Shown: one piece after another, positions 17,252-25,431 of the stretch | Numbering within the stretch: the stretch's first letter is position 1 | Layout of the letters: the number at the start of each line of letters is the position of its first letter | Source of the DNA: JAOZMY01 sp964577975 | GTDB lineage: Bacteria; Desulfobacterota; S145-22 | Direction: 5' to 3' | Length of the DNA: 64,000 nucleotides | Assembly (NCBI GenBank): GCA_964577975.1 | Contig: CAZOBB010000068.1 | Location: 4,097-68,096 of the forward strand | Notes under the pieces: generated by a model | Database searches by the model: none | Told to the model about the DNA's origin: nothing | What the model saw: the letters and a program-made list of their open reading frames with translations, nothing else | Translations under genes and position numbers: made by a program

Positions 17252-18343
17252 ATGAAAAAGGTAATGAAGGCTGGAGTATTGTTAGGATTGATTGGAATAG
17301 TGACGGTGTTTCTTTCCTGTGCGCCGACGGCGGAGGTGACGAGTGGGACGGGAGGTCCCTCCATGGGACAGGCGCAAGCGGAATACTATAATGGGCCGAA
17401 GGCCAGAATTGCGGTGGCACGATTTGATGTCAAGGCGGCAAAGGCTCGTGATATCTATGGCTATGCCCAAATAGGGGATGGACTGGCAGAGATGCTGACC
17501 ACGGAGCTTTTCAACACGAACCGTTTTATCGTGTTGGAGCGTCAACAGCTACAGGACATCTTAAAAGAACAGGATCTGGGAGCTTCGGGACGAGTCAGAC
17601 CCGAGACGGCGGCTCCCATCGGACAGGTGGAAGGCGCGGAACTGCTGGTTTATGGTGCCGTCACGGCATTTGAACCCAACTATCGGGGAGGCGGCGGCGG
17701 CTTAGTCGTTCCCGGCTTGAATTTTGGGTTGGGGGCAGGTGCGAAACAGGCCTATATGGCAATCGATCTGAGAATTGTGGATACGCGAACATCCCGGATA
17801 TTAGCGGCTACGTCTGTCGAGGGGAAGTCCACCGACTTTGGCGCTGTTTTTGGAGCGGTTATTGGTGGAGGGAAAACGAGGATGCCGTTGGGCCTGGGAG
17901 GTTGGCAAAATACGCCGATGGAAAAGGCGATCCGGGTTTGTATCAAAAGGGCGGTTGACTTTATCGTAAGCCGGACTCCTCCTCAATACTATCACTACAA
18001 TGCGCAGGGAATGCCTATCAGCGCTCCCCAAGGCAATTATGGAGCTGGCGGAGGGGGATCCGCTGCCGGTGGAGCACCATCCGGAAATCGTCCTCAACAC
18101 CAACTGAACAGACCCGGTGGGCCCTCTCCGCAAACAAATCAGGGGGGGGGTGATATCGTGGTGGTTAAAGCCTTTAAAGCGAATATCCGAAAATCGAATT
18201 CGACCAACAGTCCCATCGTAACAACCGTGAAACGCGGAGAGAAACTAGTCATCCTGGAAGAAAAAGGTGACTGGTATCATATTCAAACGGAATCGGGTGT
18301 AATGGGATGGGTCTATAAATTTCTCACCCGTCGGGGTGATTGA
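17252..18343 (+). CDS. CsgG-like lipoprotein with C-terminal SH3 domain
   Basis: Predicted lipoprotein of 363 residues. The signal peptide ends in a lipobox (TVFLSC). The first domain (about 50-250) resembles CsgG/LpoB-type proteins: ARIAVARFDV, GDGLAEMLTTELFNTNRFIVLERQQL, AELLVYGAVTAFE and DLRIVDTRTSRILAATSVEGKS. A Gly/Ser/Pro/Gln-rich linker (about 255-300) follows, then a bacterial SH3 domain at the C-terminus (VVKAFKANIRKSNSTNSPIV, LEEKGDWYHIQ, GWVYKFL). The architecture suggests an envelope protein that contacts peptidoglycan or another envelope partner. It could be an LpoB-like synthase activator rather than a curli-type secretion pore; the sequence does not decide. AGGGAGGTTGGGTT precedes the ATG. 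Confidence 0.8.
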   Translation: MKKVMKAGVLLGLIGIVTVFLSCAPTAEVTSGTGGPSMGQAQAEYYNGPKARIAVARFDVKAAKARDIYGYAQIGDGLAEMLTTELFNTNRFIVLERQQLQDILKEQDLGASGRVRPETAAPIGQVEGAELLVYGAVTAFEPNYRGGGGGLVVPGLNFGLGAGAKQAYMAIDLRIVDTRTSRILAATSVEGKSTDFGAVFGAVIGGGKTRMPLGLGGWQNTPMEKAIRVCIKRAVDFIVSRTPPQYYHYNAQGMPISAPQGNYGAGGGGSAAGGAPSGNRPQHQLNRPGGPSPQTNQGGGDIVVVKAFKANIRKSNSTNSPIVTTVKRGEKLVILEEKGDWYHIQTESGVMGWVYKFLTRRGD

Positions 18344-18356
18344 GAAGGGCGGAAAA

Positions 18357-18770
18357 ATGAAGCGCTTTTATGTGTATGTTCTTGTTTTCGTGCTTGGGTT
18401 GGGGGTGATAGGGGCACCCCCAACCAGGGCGAAGGTGATCTCCAAGAGGGTGGCCAAGATCTACCAGATTCGAATTTACCAGCGGGGCCCTAAAATGGCT
18501 GGTCCCCAGCAGACCTATTGGAATTTGAATGTGAATTACGTGGGCCCAGGGGATTTGGGCAATCTAATAAGTTTGGAGGTCTTCGTAAATAATCGCATGG
18601 AAGTTGAGGCGGTTAAAATCGTACGGAAAACCTACGATAGAAAGATTGTGAGCTCCTTGTTGCGAAACGTGTCAGAGCTTTCCATCGAATATGTGCCGCC
18701 GGGTTCACCGGTGCGGGGAAAAGACCTCCAAATTACCGTATTGACGATGGACGAACTAAAAATTCCATGA
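18357..18770 (+). CDS. Small exported protein, function unknown
   Basis: A 137-residue protein with a clear N-terminal signal sequence (MKRFYVYVLVFVLGLGVIG) and probable cleavage near TRA. The mature part is short and soluble with alternating hydrophobic residues suggestive of a beta fold (TYWNLNVNYVGPGDLGNLIS, ELSIEYVPPGSPVRGKDLQITVL). The ATG at 18357 is chosen for its GAAGGGCGG Shine-Dalgarno and because the hydrophobic core begins there. It lies 13 bases after the CsgG-like lipoprotein gene, which suggests the two act together in the envelope. I recognise no family. Confidence 0.72.
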   Translation: MKRFYVYVLVFVLGLGVIGAPPTRAKVISKRVAKIYQIRIYQRGPKMAGPQQTYWNLNVNYVGPGDLGNLISLEVFVNNRMEVEAVKIVRKTYDRKIVSSLLRNVSELSIEYVPPGSPVRGKDLQITVLTMDELKIP

Positions 18771-18777
18771 AGGGGTC

Positions 18778-19305
18778 ATGAACCTTCCAAATTTCTTGAC
18801 CCTGACAAGGATTCTGTTAGTCCCTTTTTTTGTCATAGCGGTTGTTTATCGTCATTTTACGTATGCCATCGGAATCTTTTTCGTAGCGGGAGTGACGGAC
18901 GGGCTGGATGGACTTCTCGCGCGATCTTTGAAACAAAAGACGAGACTGGGGGCCATCTTAGATCCTTTGGCGGACAAGCTTCTACTCATGTCTGGGTATA
19001 TTACGTTGGGTACGTTGCATCTTGTGCCTTTTTGGCTGCCGGTCGTCGTGGTGAGTCGCGATGTGATTATTGCCCTGGGGATGCTCGTAATCGTGATTTT
19101 CGGTTACAACTATGAAATCCGACCTCGGCTGATTAGCAAGGCTACGACGGTGTTTCAAATTGTGACGGTTCTTGCCGTGTTGGGTTCCCAGTATTGTTCA
19201 TTTCTATCCCATCATCTCCTGGGGCTTTATGCGGTTACGGTTGTCTTTACAGTGGTCTCAGGGTTGTATTATATCTATTTGGGAATGAAAATCTTAAACC
19301 CTTAA
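18778..19305 (+). CDS. pgsA: CDP-diacylglycerol--glycerol-3-phosphate 3-phosphatidyltransferase
   Basis: Integral membrane enzyme making phosphatidylglycerophosphate, 175 residues. The CDP-alcohol phosphotransferase motif D-G-x2-D/A-R-x8-G-x3-D-x3-D is complete (DGLDGLLARS followed by RLGAILDPLADK). It begins MNLPNFLTLTRILLVP, typical for PgsA, and contains about five hydrophobic segments. The gene lies 7 bases downstream of the small exported protein gene and 14 bases before eno. The next enzyme in the pathway, PgpA, is encoded elsewhere in this window (50138-50644). Confidence 0.93.
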   Translation: MNLPNFLTLTRILLVPFFVIAVVYRHFTYAIGIFFVAGVTDGLDGLLARSLKQKTRLGAILDPLADKLLLMSGYITLGTLHLVPFWLPVVVVSRDVIIALGMLVIVIFGYNYEIRPRLISKATTVFQIVTVLAVLGSQYCSFLSHHLLGLYAVTVVFTVVSGLYYIYLGMKILNP

Positions 19306-19319
19306 CAAAGGAGTAGGTT

Positions 19320-20600
19320 ATGTCTGGAATATTTGATATCTATGCGCGGGAAATCCTCGATTCTCGGGGTAATCCAACGATTGAAGTGGAAGTTGTTTTG
19401 GAAAGCGGGATCGTGGGGCGAGCAGCGGTGCCGTCCGGTGCCTCTACGGGTGAGCATGAGGCAATCGAGCTTCGGGATGGGGATTTGAATCGTTTTCTCG
19501 GGAAGGGTGTCTTGAAGGCCGTCGAGAATGTGGAAGAAAAGATTGCCCCCCATTTGATAGGGATGGATGTCCTTGACCAAATGGAGATCGATGCGGCGAT
19601 GCTGGAGCTTGACGGTACACACAACAAATCAAAGTTGGGTGCCAATGCCATCTTGGGGGTTTCCATGGCGTGTGCGAAGGCTGCCGCCGAATATTTGGAG
19701 ATTTCCTTATATCGCTATCTTGGAGGGGCTTATGCTCATCTCCTGCCCGTTCCCATGATGAATATCCTCAATGGTGGTAAACATGCCGATAACAACGTGG
19801 ATATTCAGGAGTTTATGATTGTGCCCGCGGGAGCGGAATCCATAAAGGATGCGGTGAGGATGGGTTCGGAGGTATTCCACCATTTGAAAGAGGTCTTAAA
19901 GGCGCAAGGTCATGTGACCTCGGTGGGGGATGAAGGGGGATTTGCCCCGAATCTTTCTTCCAATCGGGAAGCGTTAGAGTTGATTATCCGGGCGATTGAG
20001 AAAGCGGGATACGAACCTGGGAAGGATATTTTTCTTGCCTTGGATCCTGCCGCGAGTGAGTTTTATGAGGATGGGAAATACAGGATGAAGGCGGAAGAAA
20101 AACCGGAGATGGACGCCGAGGAGATGGTCACGTTTTATGAAAAGTTGGTCGAGGACTTTCCTATTGTTTCCATCGAGGATGGTCTTGCGGAGGATGATTG
20201 GAAAGGTTGGAAAATCATGAATCAGCGGCTTGGCGGCAAGATTCAGCTCGTTGGGGATGACCTTTTCGTTACCAATCCTGAAAGGCTTCAGCGAGGAATT
20301 GACGAAGATGTGGCGAATGCGATTCTCATCAAGTTGAATCAAATAGGGACGGTGACGGAAACCCTCAAAACCATTGAGATGGCCAAACGTGCAGGATACG
20401 GTATCGTCGTGTCTCACCGTTCAGGAGAGACGGAGGATACAACCATAGCGGACTTAGCGGTTGCGGTCAATTCGGGCCAGATCAAAACGGGTTCCGCCTC
20501 GAGGACGGATCGAATCTGTAAGTATAATCAACTGATACGTATTGAAGAAGAATTGGGAGAAGAAGCGGAATTCGCTGGTGTGAAAATTTTTAAGCGATAG
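19320..20600 (+). CDS. eno: Enolase
   Basis: 2-phosphoglycerate dehydratase of glycolysis and gluconeogenesis, 426 residues. Typical blocks are ILDSRGNPTIEVEV, GAIG-like AVPSGASTGEHEAIELRDG, MMNILNGGKHADNNVDIQEF, SVGDEGGFAPNL, the metal-site SIEDGLAEDDW, VGDDLFVTNPERL, and VVSHRSGETEDTTIADLAV. An AAGGAGTAGGTT Shine-Dalgarno precedes the ATG. It is the last gene of the rplI-to-eno run. Confidence 0.98.
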   Translation: MSGIFDIYAREILDSRGNPTIEVEVVLESGIVGRAAVPSGASTGEHEAIELRDGDLNRFLGKGVLKAVENVEEKIAPHLIGMDVLDQMEIDAAMLELDGTHNKSKLGANAILGVSMACAKAAAEYLEISLYRYLGGAYAHLLPVPMMNILNGGKHADNNVDIQEFMIVPAGAESIKDAVRMGSEVFHHLKEVLKAQGHVTSVGDEGGFAPNLSSNREALELIIRAIEKAGYEPGKDIFLALDPAASEFYEDGKYRMKAEEKPEMDAEEMVTFYEKLVEDFPIVSIEDGLAEDDWKGWKIMNQRLGGKIQLVGDDLFVTNPERLQRGIDEDVANAILIKLNQIGTVTETLKTIEMAKRAGYGIVVSHRSGETEDTTIADLAVAVNSGQIKTGSASRTDRICKYNQLIRIEEELGEEAEFAGVKIFKR

Positions 20601-20627
20601 AAGATCAAAATTGAAAAGGTTTTTCCA

Positions 20628-20655
20628 GAAAGAGAGGGGTGGCCCCCTCTCTTTC
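20628..20655 (+). terminator. Hairpin after eno, possible terminator
   Basis: A perfect 12-bp stem (20628-20639 with 20644-20655) closes a 4-base loop. It is placed between eno and the next promoter. The downstream side lacks a proper U-run, so intrinsic termination would be inefficient; it could instead protect the mRNA 3' end. Confidence 0.45.
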
Positions 20656-20692
20656 CATAAGAGCGGTATCTTATTTTTGTCTTTGGCAGGTT

Positions 20693-20720
20693 TTGACATA
20701 TAAAAGAAGGGTGATAGAAT
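20693..20720 (+). promoter_or_regulatory. Sigma-70-type promoter of the GGDEF/molybdenum operon
   Basis: Consensus TTGACA (20693-20698), 16 bases, then TAGAAT (20715-20720). The start codon of the GGDEF gene begins at 20727, about where transcription should start, so the mRNA looks leaderless. It is the only good promoter seen ahead of the packed molybdenum/selenium gene cluster. Confidence 0.75.
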
Positions 20721-20726
20721 CGATTT

Positions 20727-22202
20727 ATGCGACTGGATCGTAGAAAAGAAGGTATAGAAGAACAACCAGAGAATTTAAAAAGGATTCCTTTCATTTTCAC
20801 TATGGCCGGGTTGGCGGTAGGTCTTTTCCTCGTGCTTATGGCTTATGTCATCCAATATGTTGCAGGGCCTCCCATTGCCAATGCCAATGGTTCTTTCTGG
20901 GATACACTCAAATCCCTTCATGCCGCCAATCCCATCCTTTTTCTTATGGATAATACCCCATGGGTGTTGGCGACGGTGGCGGCCGTCATGGGGAAAAGGC
21001 AAAAAGAGAAGGCGATCTATCTATGGAAGCTCAAAGGGATGTTGAGACGACGGAGTGCAGAGTTGCGCTCCATTCGGAGCCGTTATACCAAGCTGTTTGA
21101 AGGTGTCAATGAGTGTCTGTTCATCACCACCCATGAAGGGGAGATCATCGACATCAACCAGGCAGGAATTACCCTTTTCAAGATGGAGGAATTGGTTGGG
21201 GAAAAGGGCAAGAACAAGGGAGCGATTCGGGAAATTTTAAGGGAAAAGGGTGTGAGTGCCAAGACTTTTTATGCCAGTGAGGAGGATGGGGCCCGCTTGA
21301 TAGAAGAATTGGAGAAGAAGGGAATTGTTTCCAATTATCAGATACGAATGAAGCGTTTCAATGGAGAGATATTCGAGGCCCTTTTTACGATGTCGGTGAA
21401 AACGGACGATGGAGGGGGGAAGCTTTTTTTTGGGCGAATTATTGATCTGAGTTCTGTGAAACGGGCGGAGCTGCTATTGGCGAAGGCGAATCTGGAATTG
21501 GAGAGAAAAAATCGGGAGCTGATGGAGGCGTTTTCGGAGCTTCAGGTCTTGAAGGTACGGTATGAAAAGCGCAGTATCGAGCTTGAGAGGGCAAATAGGG
21601 AACTTCATCGTTTGAACAGGTTGCTGGCAGACATGGCGATTACGGATGGATTGACGGGGCTTTATAATCATCGCCATTTTAGGGGGCTTTTAAAGAGGGA
21701 ATGGGAAAGGGCCAATAGAGAAAAGACAAATTTTTGCGTCATGATGATTGATATCGATTATTTTAAAGCCTTTAATGATACGTGGGGGCATCAGTTTGGA
21801 GATGAGATACTTAAGACCGTCGCGTATACCATTAAACGTCAAATGAGAAGCTATGATGTCGTGGCGAGGTACGGAGGAGAAGAATTTTGTGTTATCCTGC
21901 CGGGCACGGATTTGGAAACCTGTTATACGATTGCGCAGCGTATTCGTGAGGCGGTCGAAGACAAAATTCTCCTGTCTGGCCCGGAAGAGAAGAAAGAAAA
22001 ACTTACCGTAAGTATAGGTGTCACTATTTTCCTTCCTCAAGAAGGAGACCGCCGCACATCCGATCAGATTCTTCAAGATGCGGATGTAGCCCTTTATCGT
22101 GCAAAGAGCAAGGGACGAAACAGGGTTGAGATGCATCGAAGAGATTTGTCGGCGGAACGAGGGTACCTTTCCTTTTCATTGAGAGGAAGTAATGGGGGAT
22201 GA
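20727..22202 (+). CDS. Membrane PAS-GGDEF diguanylate cyclase
   Basis: Predicted c-di-GMP synthase, 491 residues. Two hydrophobic segments near the N-terminus (FTMAGLAVGLFLVLMAYVI and, after about 50 residues, WVLATVAAVMG) make it membrane-anchored. A PAS domain follows at about 125-240 (LFEGVNECLFITTHEGEIID), then a coiled coil (LELERKNRELMEAFSELQ), then the GGDEF domain (about 305-470): DGLTGLYNHRHF, MIDIDYFKAFNDTWGHQ, and the active-site loop as RYGGEEF. GGEEF is a catalytically competent variant. No clear RxxD inhibitory site is seen upstream. The start has no Shine-Dalgarno and coincides with the predicted transcription start. The TGA stop overlaps the next ATG (ATGA), coupling it to the MocA-like gene. 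Confidence 0.88.
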   Translation: MRLDRRKEGIEEQPENLKRIPFIFTMAGLAVGLFLVLMAYVIQYVAGPPIANANGSFWDTLKSLHAANPILFLMDNTPWVLATVAAVMGKRQKEKAIYLWKLKGMLRRRSAELRSIRSRYTKLFEGVNECLFITTHEGEIIDINQAGITLFKMEELVGEKGKNKGAIREILREKGVSAKTFYASEEDGARLIEELEKKGIVSNYQIRMKRFNGEIFEALFTMSVKTDDGGGKLFFGRIIDLSSVKRAELLLAKANLELERKNRELMEAFSELQVLKVRYEKRSIELERANRELHRLNRLLADMAITDGLTGLYNHRHFRGLLKREWERANREKTNFCVMMIDIDYFKAFNDTWGHQFGDEILKTVAYTIKRQMRSYDVVARYGGEEFCVILPGTDLETCYTIAQRIREAVEDKILLSGPEEKKEKLTVSIGVTIFLPQEGDRRTSDQILQDADVALYRAKSKGRNRVEMHRRDLSAERGYLSFSLRGSNGG

Positions 22203-22888
22203 TGGCGGGAATCCTTTTGGCCTCTGGCCTATCACGACGATTCGGCTCTCAGAAGCTACTTTTTTCGCCGGGAGGGGGAAAAACCTTATTCGAGCAGGTT
22301 CTTTCCAATCATTTGAGATCGGGGTTGGATCCGTTGGTGGTGGTTGTATCGGAAGGTATGCTCGACAACATGAAAAATGGAAAGATGATTGGAATTACCG
22401 TGCATGAGAGGGGAGAGACAAACGAGTCGGAAGAGGGGAAATGGTTGGTTCTTGCCACCCCGTGGGGGAGAGGCCGATTGGTGGTGAACGAAGACCCGGA
22501 GAGAGGAATGGCTCGTTCTCTTCAAGAGGGGTTGTCCGTGTTGTCGGAAGAGGAAAAGGAAGAAGGTGTCTTGATCTCCCTCGCCGATATGCCAGGGATA
22601 ACCCCTTCGGTGATAGAACGGGTGGTGACGGAATACCGACGAAGGAACGCAAAAATTCTCGTTCCAACATATCGCGGACAGATTGGGCATCCCGTTGTGG
22701 TCCATGAGCCTACGTTTCGGAAGGAGATAGCGGAGATTGAAGGGGACGTGGGCTTGCGCCATCTTTTGCGACGCTTTTGGGAGGAAGTGGAAACGGTTCC
22801 ATGGGGAGATCCCTCCGTGGTGATGGATATTGATACCCCCTCAGACGTGGAAAAGGTTTTTGCCGAAGGAGGGTGGGAATGGCCGTAA
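22199..22888 (+). CDS. MocA/MobA-like molybdenum cofactor nucleotidyltransferase
   Basis: Predicted nucleotidyltransferase that attaches CMP or GMP to molybdopterin, 229 residues. It shows the family signature LLASGLSRRFGSQKLL, the metal-binding SLADMPGITP, GHPVVV, GDVGLRHLL and the final DIDTPSDVEK. MocA-type (cytidyl) rather than MobA-type (guanylyl) function fits the neighbouring YqeB/YqeC genes, because xanthine-dehydrogenase-type hydroxylases use the cytosine dinucleotide form. An insertion of about 25 residues (VHERGETNESEEGKW region) lies before the middle strand. It overlaps the upstream GGDEF gene by 4 bases and the downstream gene by 10. Confidence 0.85.
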   Translation: MMAGILLASGLSRRFGSQKLLFSPGGGKTLFEQVLSNHLRSGLDPLVVVVSEGMLDNMKNGKMIGITVHERGETNESEEGKWLVLATPWGRGRLVVNEDPERGMARSLQEGLSVLSEEEKEEGVLISLADMPGITPSVIERVVTEYRRRNAKILVPTYRGQIGHPVVVHEPTFRKEIAEIEGDVGLRHLLRRFWEEVETVPWGDPSVVMDIDTPSDVEKVFAEGGWEWP

Positions 22889-23637
22889 TTGATGAATTGA
22901 TTGACTATGGGATGAAGCTTGACACAGGTCTTCGGGTTCAAGATGTACGGATCGGTCTTGGTTACACTGCTGTACAGATTGAGGGCGGTGAAGTGGGGCT
23001 GGCCTATACCTTTCGCGGGGAGGCGGGACATACCTGTACCGCCGTTAAAATGGCGGGAGAACTCGCGGGCAAACCGGTGGGGCACCTCCTTGCCTTTATG
23101 AAAGAGGGGGATGTCGTGTCCGCGGCCGTGGGATTGGCGACCTTCAACGCCCTTTTACAACGACGTCTTCCGACGCCGGAGGGAGAAGATTTCTTCCCCA
23201 TTATCCAATTGCAAGCTGGGGAAACGGTGGGGATGGTAGGTTTTTTCGGACCCGTTATCCCACTCATCCGTAAGGCGAGATGCGAGCTCAGGATTTTCGA
23301 GAAGAATCTCGCGCGGGGAGAGGGATTGTTTTCTCCCGAGAAGATTCCTCAAAAGCTTCCGGAATGCTCGGTGGTTATCCTTTCTGCCACGACACTTATT
23401 AATCGTACCTTCGAGGAGGTTGTGGCGTATACAAGAGAGGCGAGGCATGTTGTTTTATTGGGCCCTTCTACTCCCCTTGTGCCGGAGGTAATGGGACGCT
23501 ATGGGGTTACGTTGCTTGCGGGAATGAAGATTGTCCGTCCTGCCGCTGTCTTACGAATTGTCAGTGAAGGCGGAGGGACTCAAAGGTTGAGGGGAACCGT
23601 GGAAAAAATGGTTGTCTCGTGTAAAAAAGCGGGGTAG
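22879..23637 (+). CDS. DUF4213/DUF364 protein A (putative metal/cofactor protein)
   Basis: A 252-residue protein of the DUF364 type, sometimes described as putative heavy-metal-chelation proteins. The N-terminal part (about 1-95) has the DUF4213 style, with VRIGLGYTAVQI and GHTCTAVKMAGELAG. The C-terminal Rossmann-like part has GMVGFFGPVIPLI, SATTLINRTFEEVV and VVLLGPSTPLVPEV. The ATG at 22879 is chosen over the in-frame GTG six bases earlier because of the AGGAGGG just upstream. It overlaps the MocA-like gene, so the two are coupled. The function is unproven; context links it to molybdenum or selenium cofactor handling. Confidence 0.8.
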   Translation: MAVIDELIDYGMKLDTGLRVQDVRIGLGYTAVQIEGGEVGLAYTFRGEAGHTCTAVKMAGELAGKPVGHLLAFMKEGDVVSAAVGLATFNALLQRRLPTPEGEDFFPIIQLQAGETVGMVGFFGPVIPLIRKARCELRIFEKNLARGEGLFSPEKIPQKLPECSVVILSATTLINRTFEEVVAYTREARHVVLLGPSTPLVPEVMGRYGVTLLAGMKIVRPAAVLRIVSEGGGTQRLRGTVEKMVVSCKKAG

Positions 23638-23674
23638 TTTCAGGAATGTTCAAAGTGATAGAGAGAAAGACGGG

Positions 23675-24703
23675 ATGAAAAAGTTACCCATTGAAGAGGC
23701 CATCGGCAAACCATTGGCCAACGATATGACGCAAATTATTCCGGGTAAGGTGAAGGGGCCGGCCTTCAAACGGGGCCATATCTTGCGGGAAGAGGACATC
23801 CCACGGCTCAAAGATATGGGAAAAGCCCATGTGTATGTCCTTGATCCCGATAAAGGGTACATCCACGAGGATGACGCGGCGATTGCTTTGTCCAATGCCT
23901 ATGGAGGTGAAGAGTTCGAGCGGGTGGGACCCAGCGAAGGGCGGATCAACCTCAAGGCCAAGTTCCGGGGCCTCTTGAAGATAAACCTTGATCTTTTGAC
24001 ATTTATCAATGCGTCGGGTGAAATCATCTGTTCCACGATTCATCAGCACACCGTCTGTGACGAGGGAGTGATTGTGGCCGCGACCCGTATCATCCCCGTG
24101 GCCATGGATGAAGAGGAGTTCAAGCGAGTTTTGGGTCGTGTGAAGACGGAAGGACCACTTCTGAGGCTGCTTCCTTTCGTAAGGAAACGCGTGGGTGTGG
24201 TTGTCACGGGAGAAGAGGTTTTTTCAGGTCGCATCCCTGACAGTTCCAAAAAGATTCTTTCTCCGAAGATTGAGGCCTTGGGAGGACGCATCGTCGCCCA
24301 TGCGGTGTGCCCGGACGATGCGGAAGTTATTGGAGAAACGATTACGAGGATGGTGCGTGGGGCCGCGTGCGATCTTATCATCACAACGGGCGGCCTTTCG
24401 GTAGATCCTGACGATGTCACCTTGGAGGGTATTGAAAAGAGTGGGGCACGGGTGGTTTCTTATGGCTCACCTATCCTTCCCGGTGCCATGTTTGCCTGCG
24501 CTTACCTGGGAAAGGTTCCGATCCTCGGCGTGCCGGCGGCGGTTTTCTATTTCAAAGCCACGGTCCTTGATATCTTCCTGCCGCGGGCCATGGCGGATGA
24601 CCCCATTACCCGTGATGATGTCGTGGCCCTGGGGCACGGGGGGTTATGCCTCAACTGCAAGGTTTGTACCTATCCCGTTTGCCCGTTTGGAAAAGGGGTG
24701 TGA
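23675..24703 (+). CDS. Molybdopterin-binding protein with C-terminal cysteine cluster
   Basis: A 342-residue protein. The C-terminal half carries a MoCF (MoaB/Mog/MoeA-like) molybdopterin-binding domain: VGVVVTGEEVFSGRIPDSS, ILSPKIEALGG, CDLIITTGGLSVDPDDVTLEG and VPILGVPAAVFYFKAT. The N-terminal half (about 1-160) starts PIEEAIGKPLANDMTQIIPG and is the extension seen in molybdenum-hydroxylase-cluster proteins rather than in MoeA. The extreme C-terminus holds four cysteines (CLNCKVCTYPVCP), a likely metal or Fe-S site. ATG 23675 is chosen because the conserved part begins there; upstream the frame is open but overlaps the DUF364 gene. It sits between two DUF364 genes. Confidence 0.85.
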   Translation: MKKLPIEEAIGKPLANDMTQIIPGKVKGPAFKRGHILREEDIPRLKDMGKAHVYVLDPDKGYIHEDDAAIALSNAYGGEEFERVGPSEGRINLKAKFRGLLKINLDLLTFINASGEIICSTIHQHTVCDEGVIVAATRIIPVAMDEEEFKRVLGRVKTEGPLLRLLPFVRKRVGVVVTGEEVFSGRIPDSSKKILSPKIEALGGRIVAHAVCPDDAEVIGETITRMVRGAACDLIITTGGLSVDPDDVTLEGIEKSGARVVSYGSPILPGAMFACAYLGKVPILGVPAAVFYFKATVLDIFLPRAMADDPITRDDVVALGHGGLCLNCKVCTYPVCPFGKGV

Positions 24704-24705
24704 CC

Positions 24706-25431
24706 ATGGGAGAGATTTTGACACATGTTCTTGAGGCGTTCCGAGAGGTGATGACACCGCATTTTCGTCTTGATGAGCGAGTTTCTGTCATAGCCCGTCC
24801 CCTCACGGCGGAAGAGGCTATCGGACATCCCGAACACGACGACTACCCCCTTCTGAAAGGGAAGGAACGGATGATGGAGGCCCATTTCAGAGGTACGCCG
24901 GGTCAAGCCTATACCGACCAGGTTGGGAATTTCGAGGGAACTTTAGGAGATGTGCTGGCGCTTTCTCTTGATTCCAACTACCGTCGAGCCGTGTTGGTTG
25001 CCACGATCAACGCCGTGCTTCGCCATCTGGGTGTCATCGAAAAAAGCTGTCATTGCAAAGATGAGGATCCGGTAATATGCGCGCCAAAACTCCCGGGGGT
25101 ACTCGCCGCTTTTGGCCCCCAGCGCGTGGGTATGATCGGCCACCAGCCTAGGCTGTTGGAAGTTGTTTCGAAGCGCTTCCAAGTCCGAATATGTGATCGG
25201 GATCCGGATCAGGTCTCCCGGCAAAAATCTGGCGTGACGGTTGAACCACCGGAGGCGTGGCCGGATATTGTTTCGTGGTGCGATCTTATTCTTGCCACGG
25301 GGACGACCTTGGTGAATGATACGATTGATCATTTTGTGGTATCTGACAAGCCAACGGTCTTTTACGGAATAACCATTAGTGGCGCAGCCAAACTGCTCGA
25401 TCTGAATCATTTCTGTCCTTTGGGAAGATGA
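24706..25431 (+). CDS. DUF364-domain protein B (putative metal/cofactor protein)
   Basis: A second DUF364-like protein, 241 residues, clearly different from protein A encoded 1.8 kb upstream. Its middle has DVLALSLDSNYRRAVLVATINAVLRHLG, then a cysteine-bearing segment SCHCKDEDPVICA, then the Rossmann-like part GVLAAFGPQRVGMIGHQPRLLEVV, DLILATGTTLVNDTIDHFV and PTVFYGITISGAAKLL. The Cys segment could bind a metal. ATG 24706 is preceded by AAAGGGGTG and follows the previous stop by 2 bases. Its stop overlaps the yqeB start in ATGA. Role unknown; position argues for a part in the same molybdenum/selenium pathway. Confidence 0.78.
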   Translation: MGEILTHVLEAFREVMTPHFRLDERVSVIARPLTAEEAIGHPEHDDYPLLKGKERMMEAHFRGTPGQAYTDQVGNFEGTLGDVLALSLDSNYRRAVLVATINAVLRHLGVIEKSCHCKDEDPVICAPKLPGVLAAFGPQRVGMIGHQPRLLEVVSKRFQVRICDRDPDQVSRQKSGVTVEPPEAWPDIVSWCDLILATGTTLVNDTIDHFVVSDKPTVFYGITISGAAKLLDLNHFCPLGR

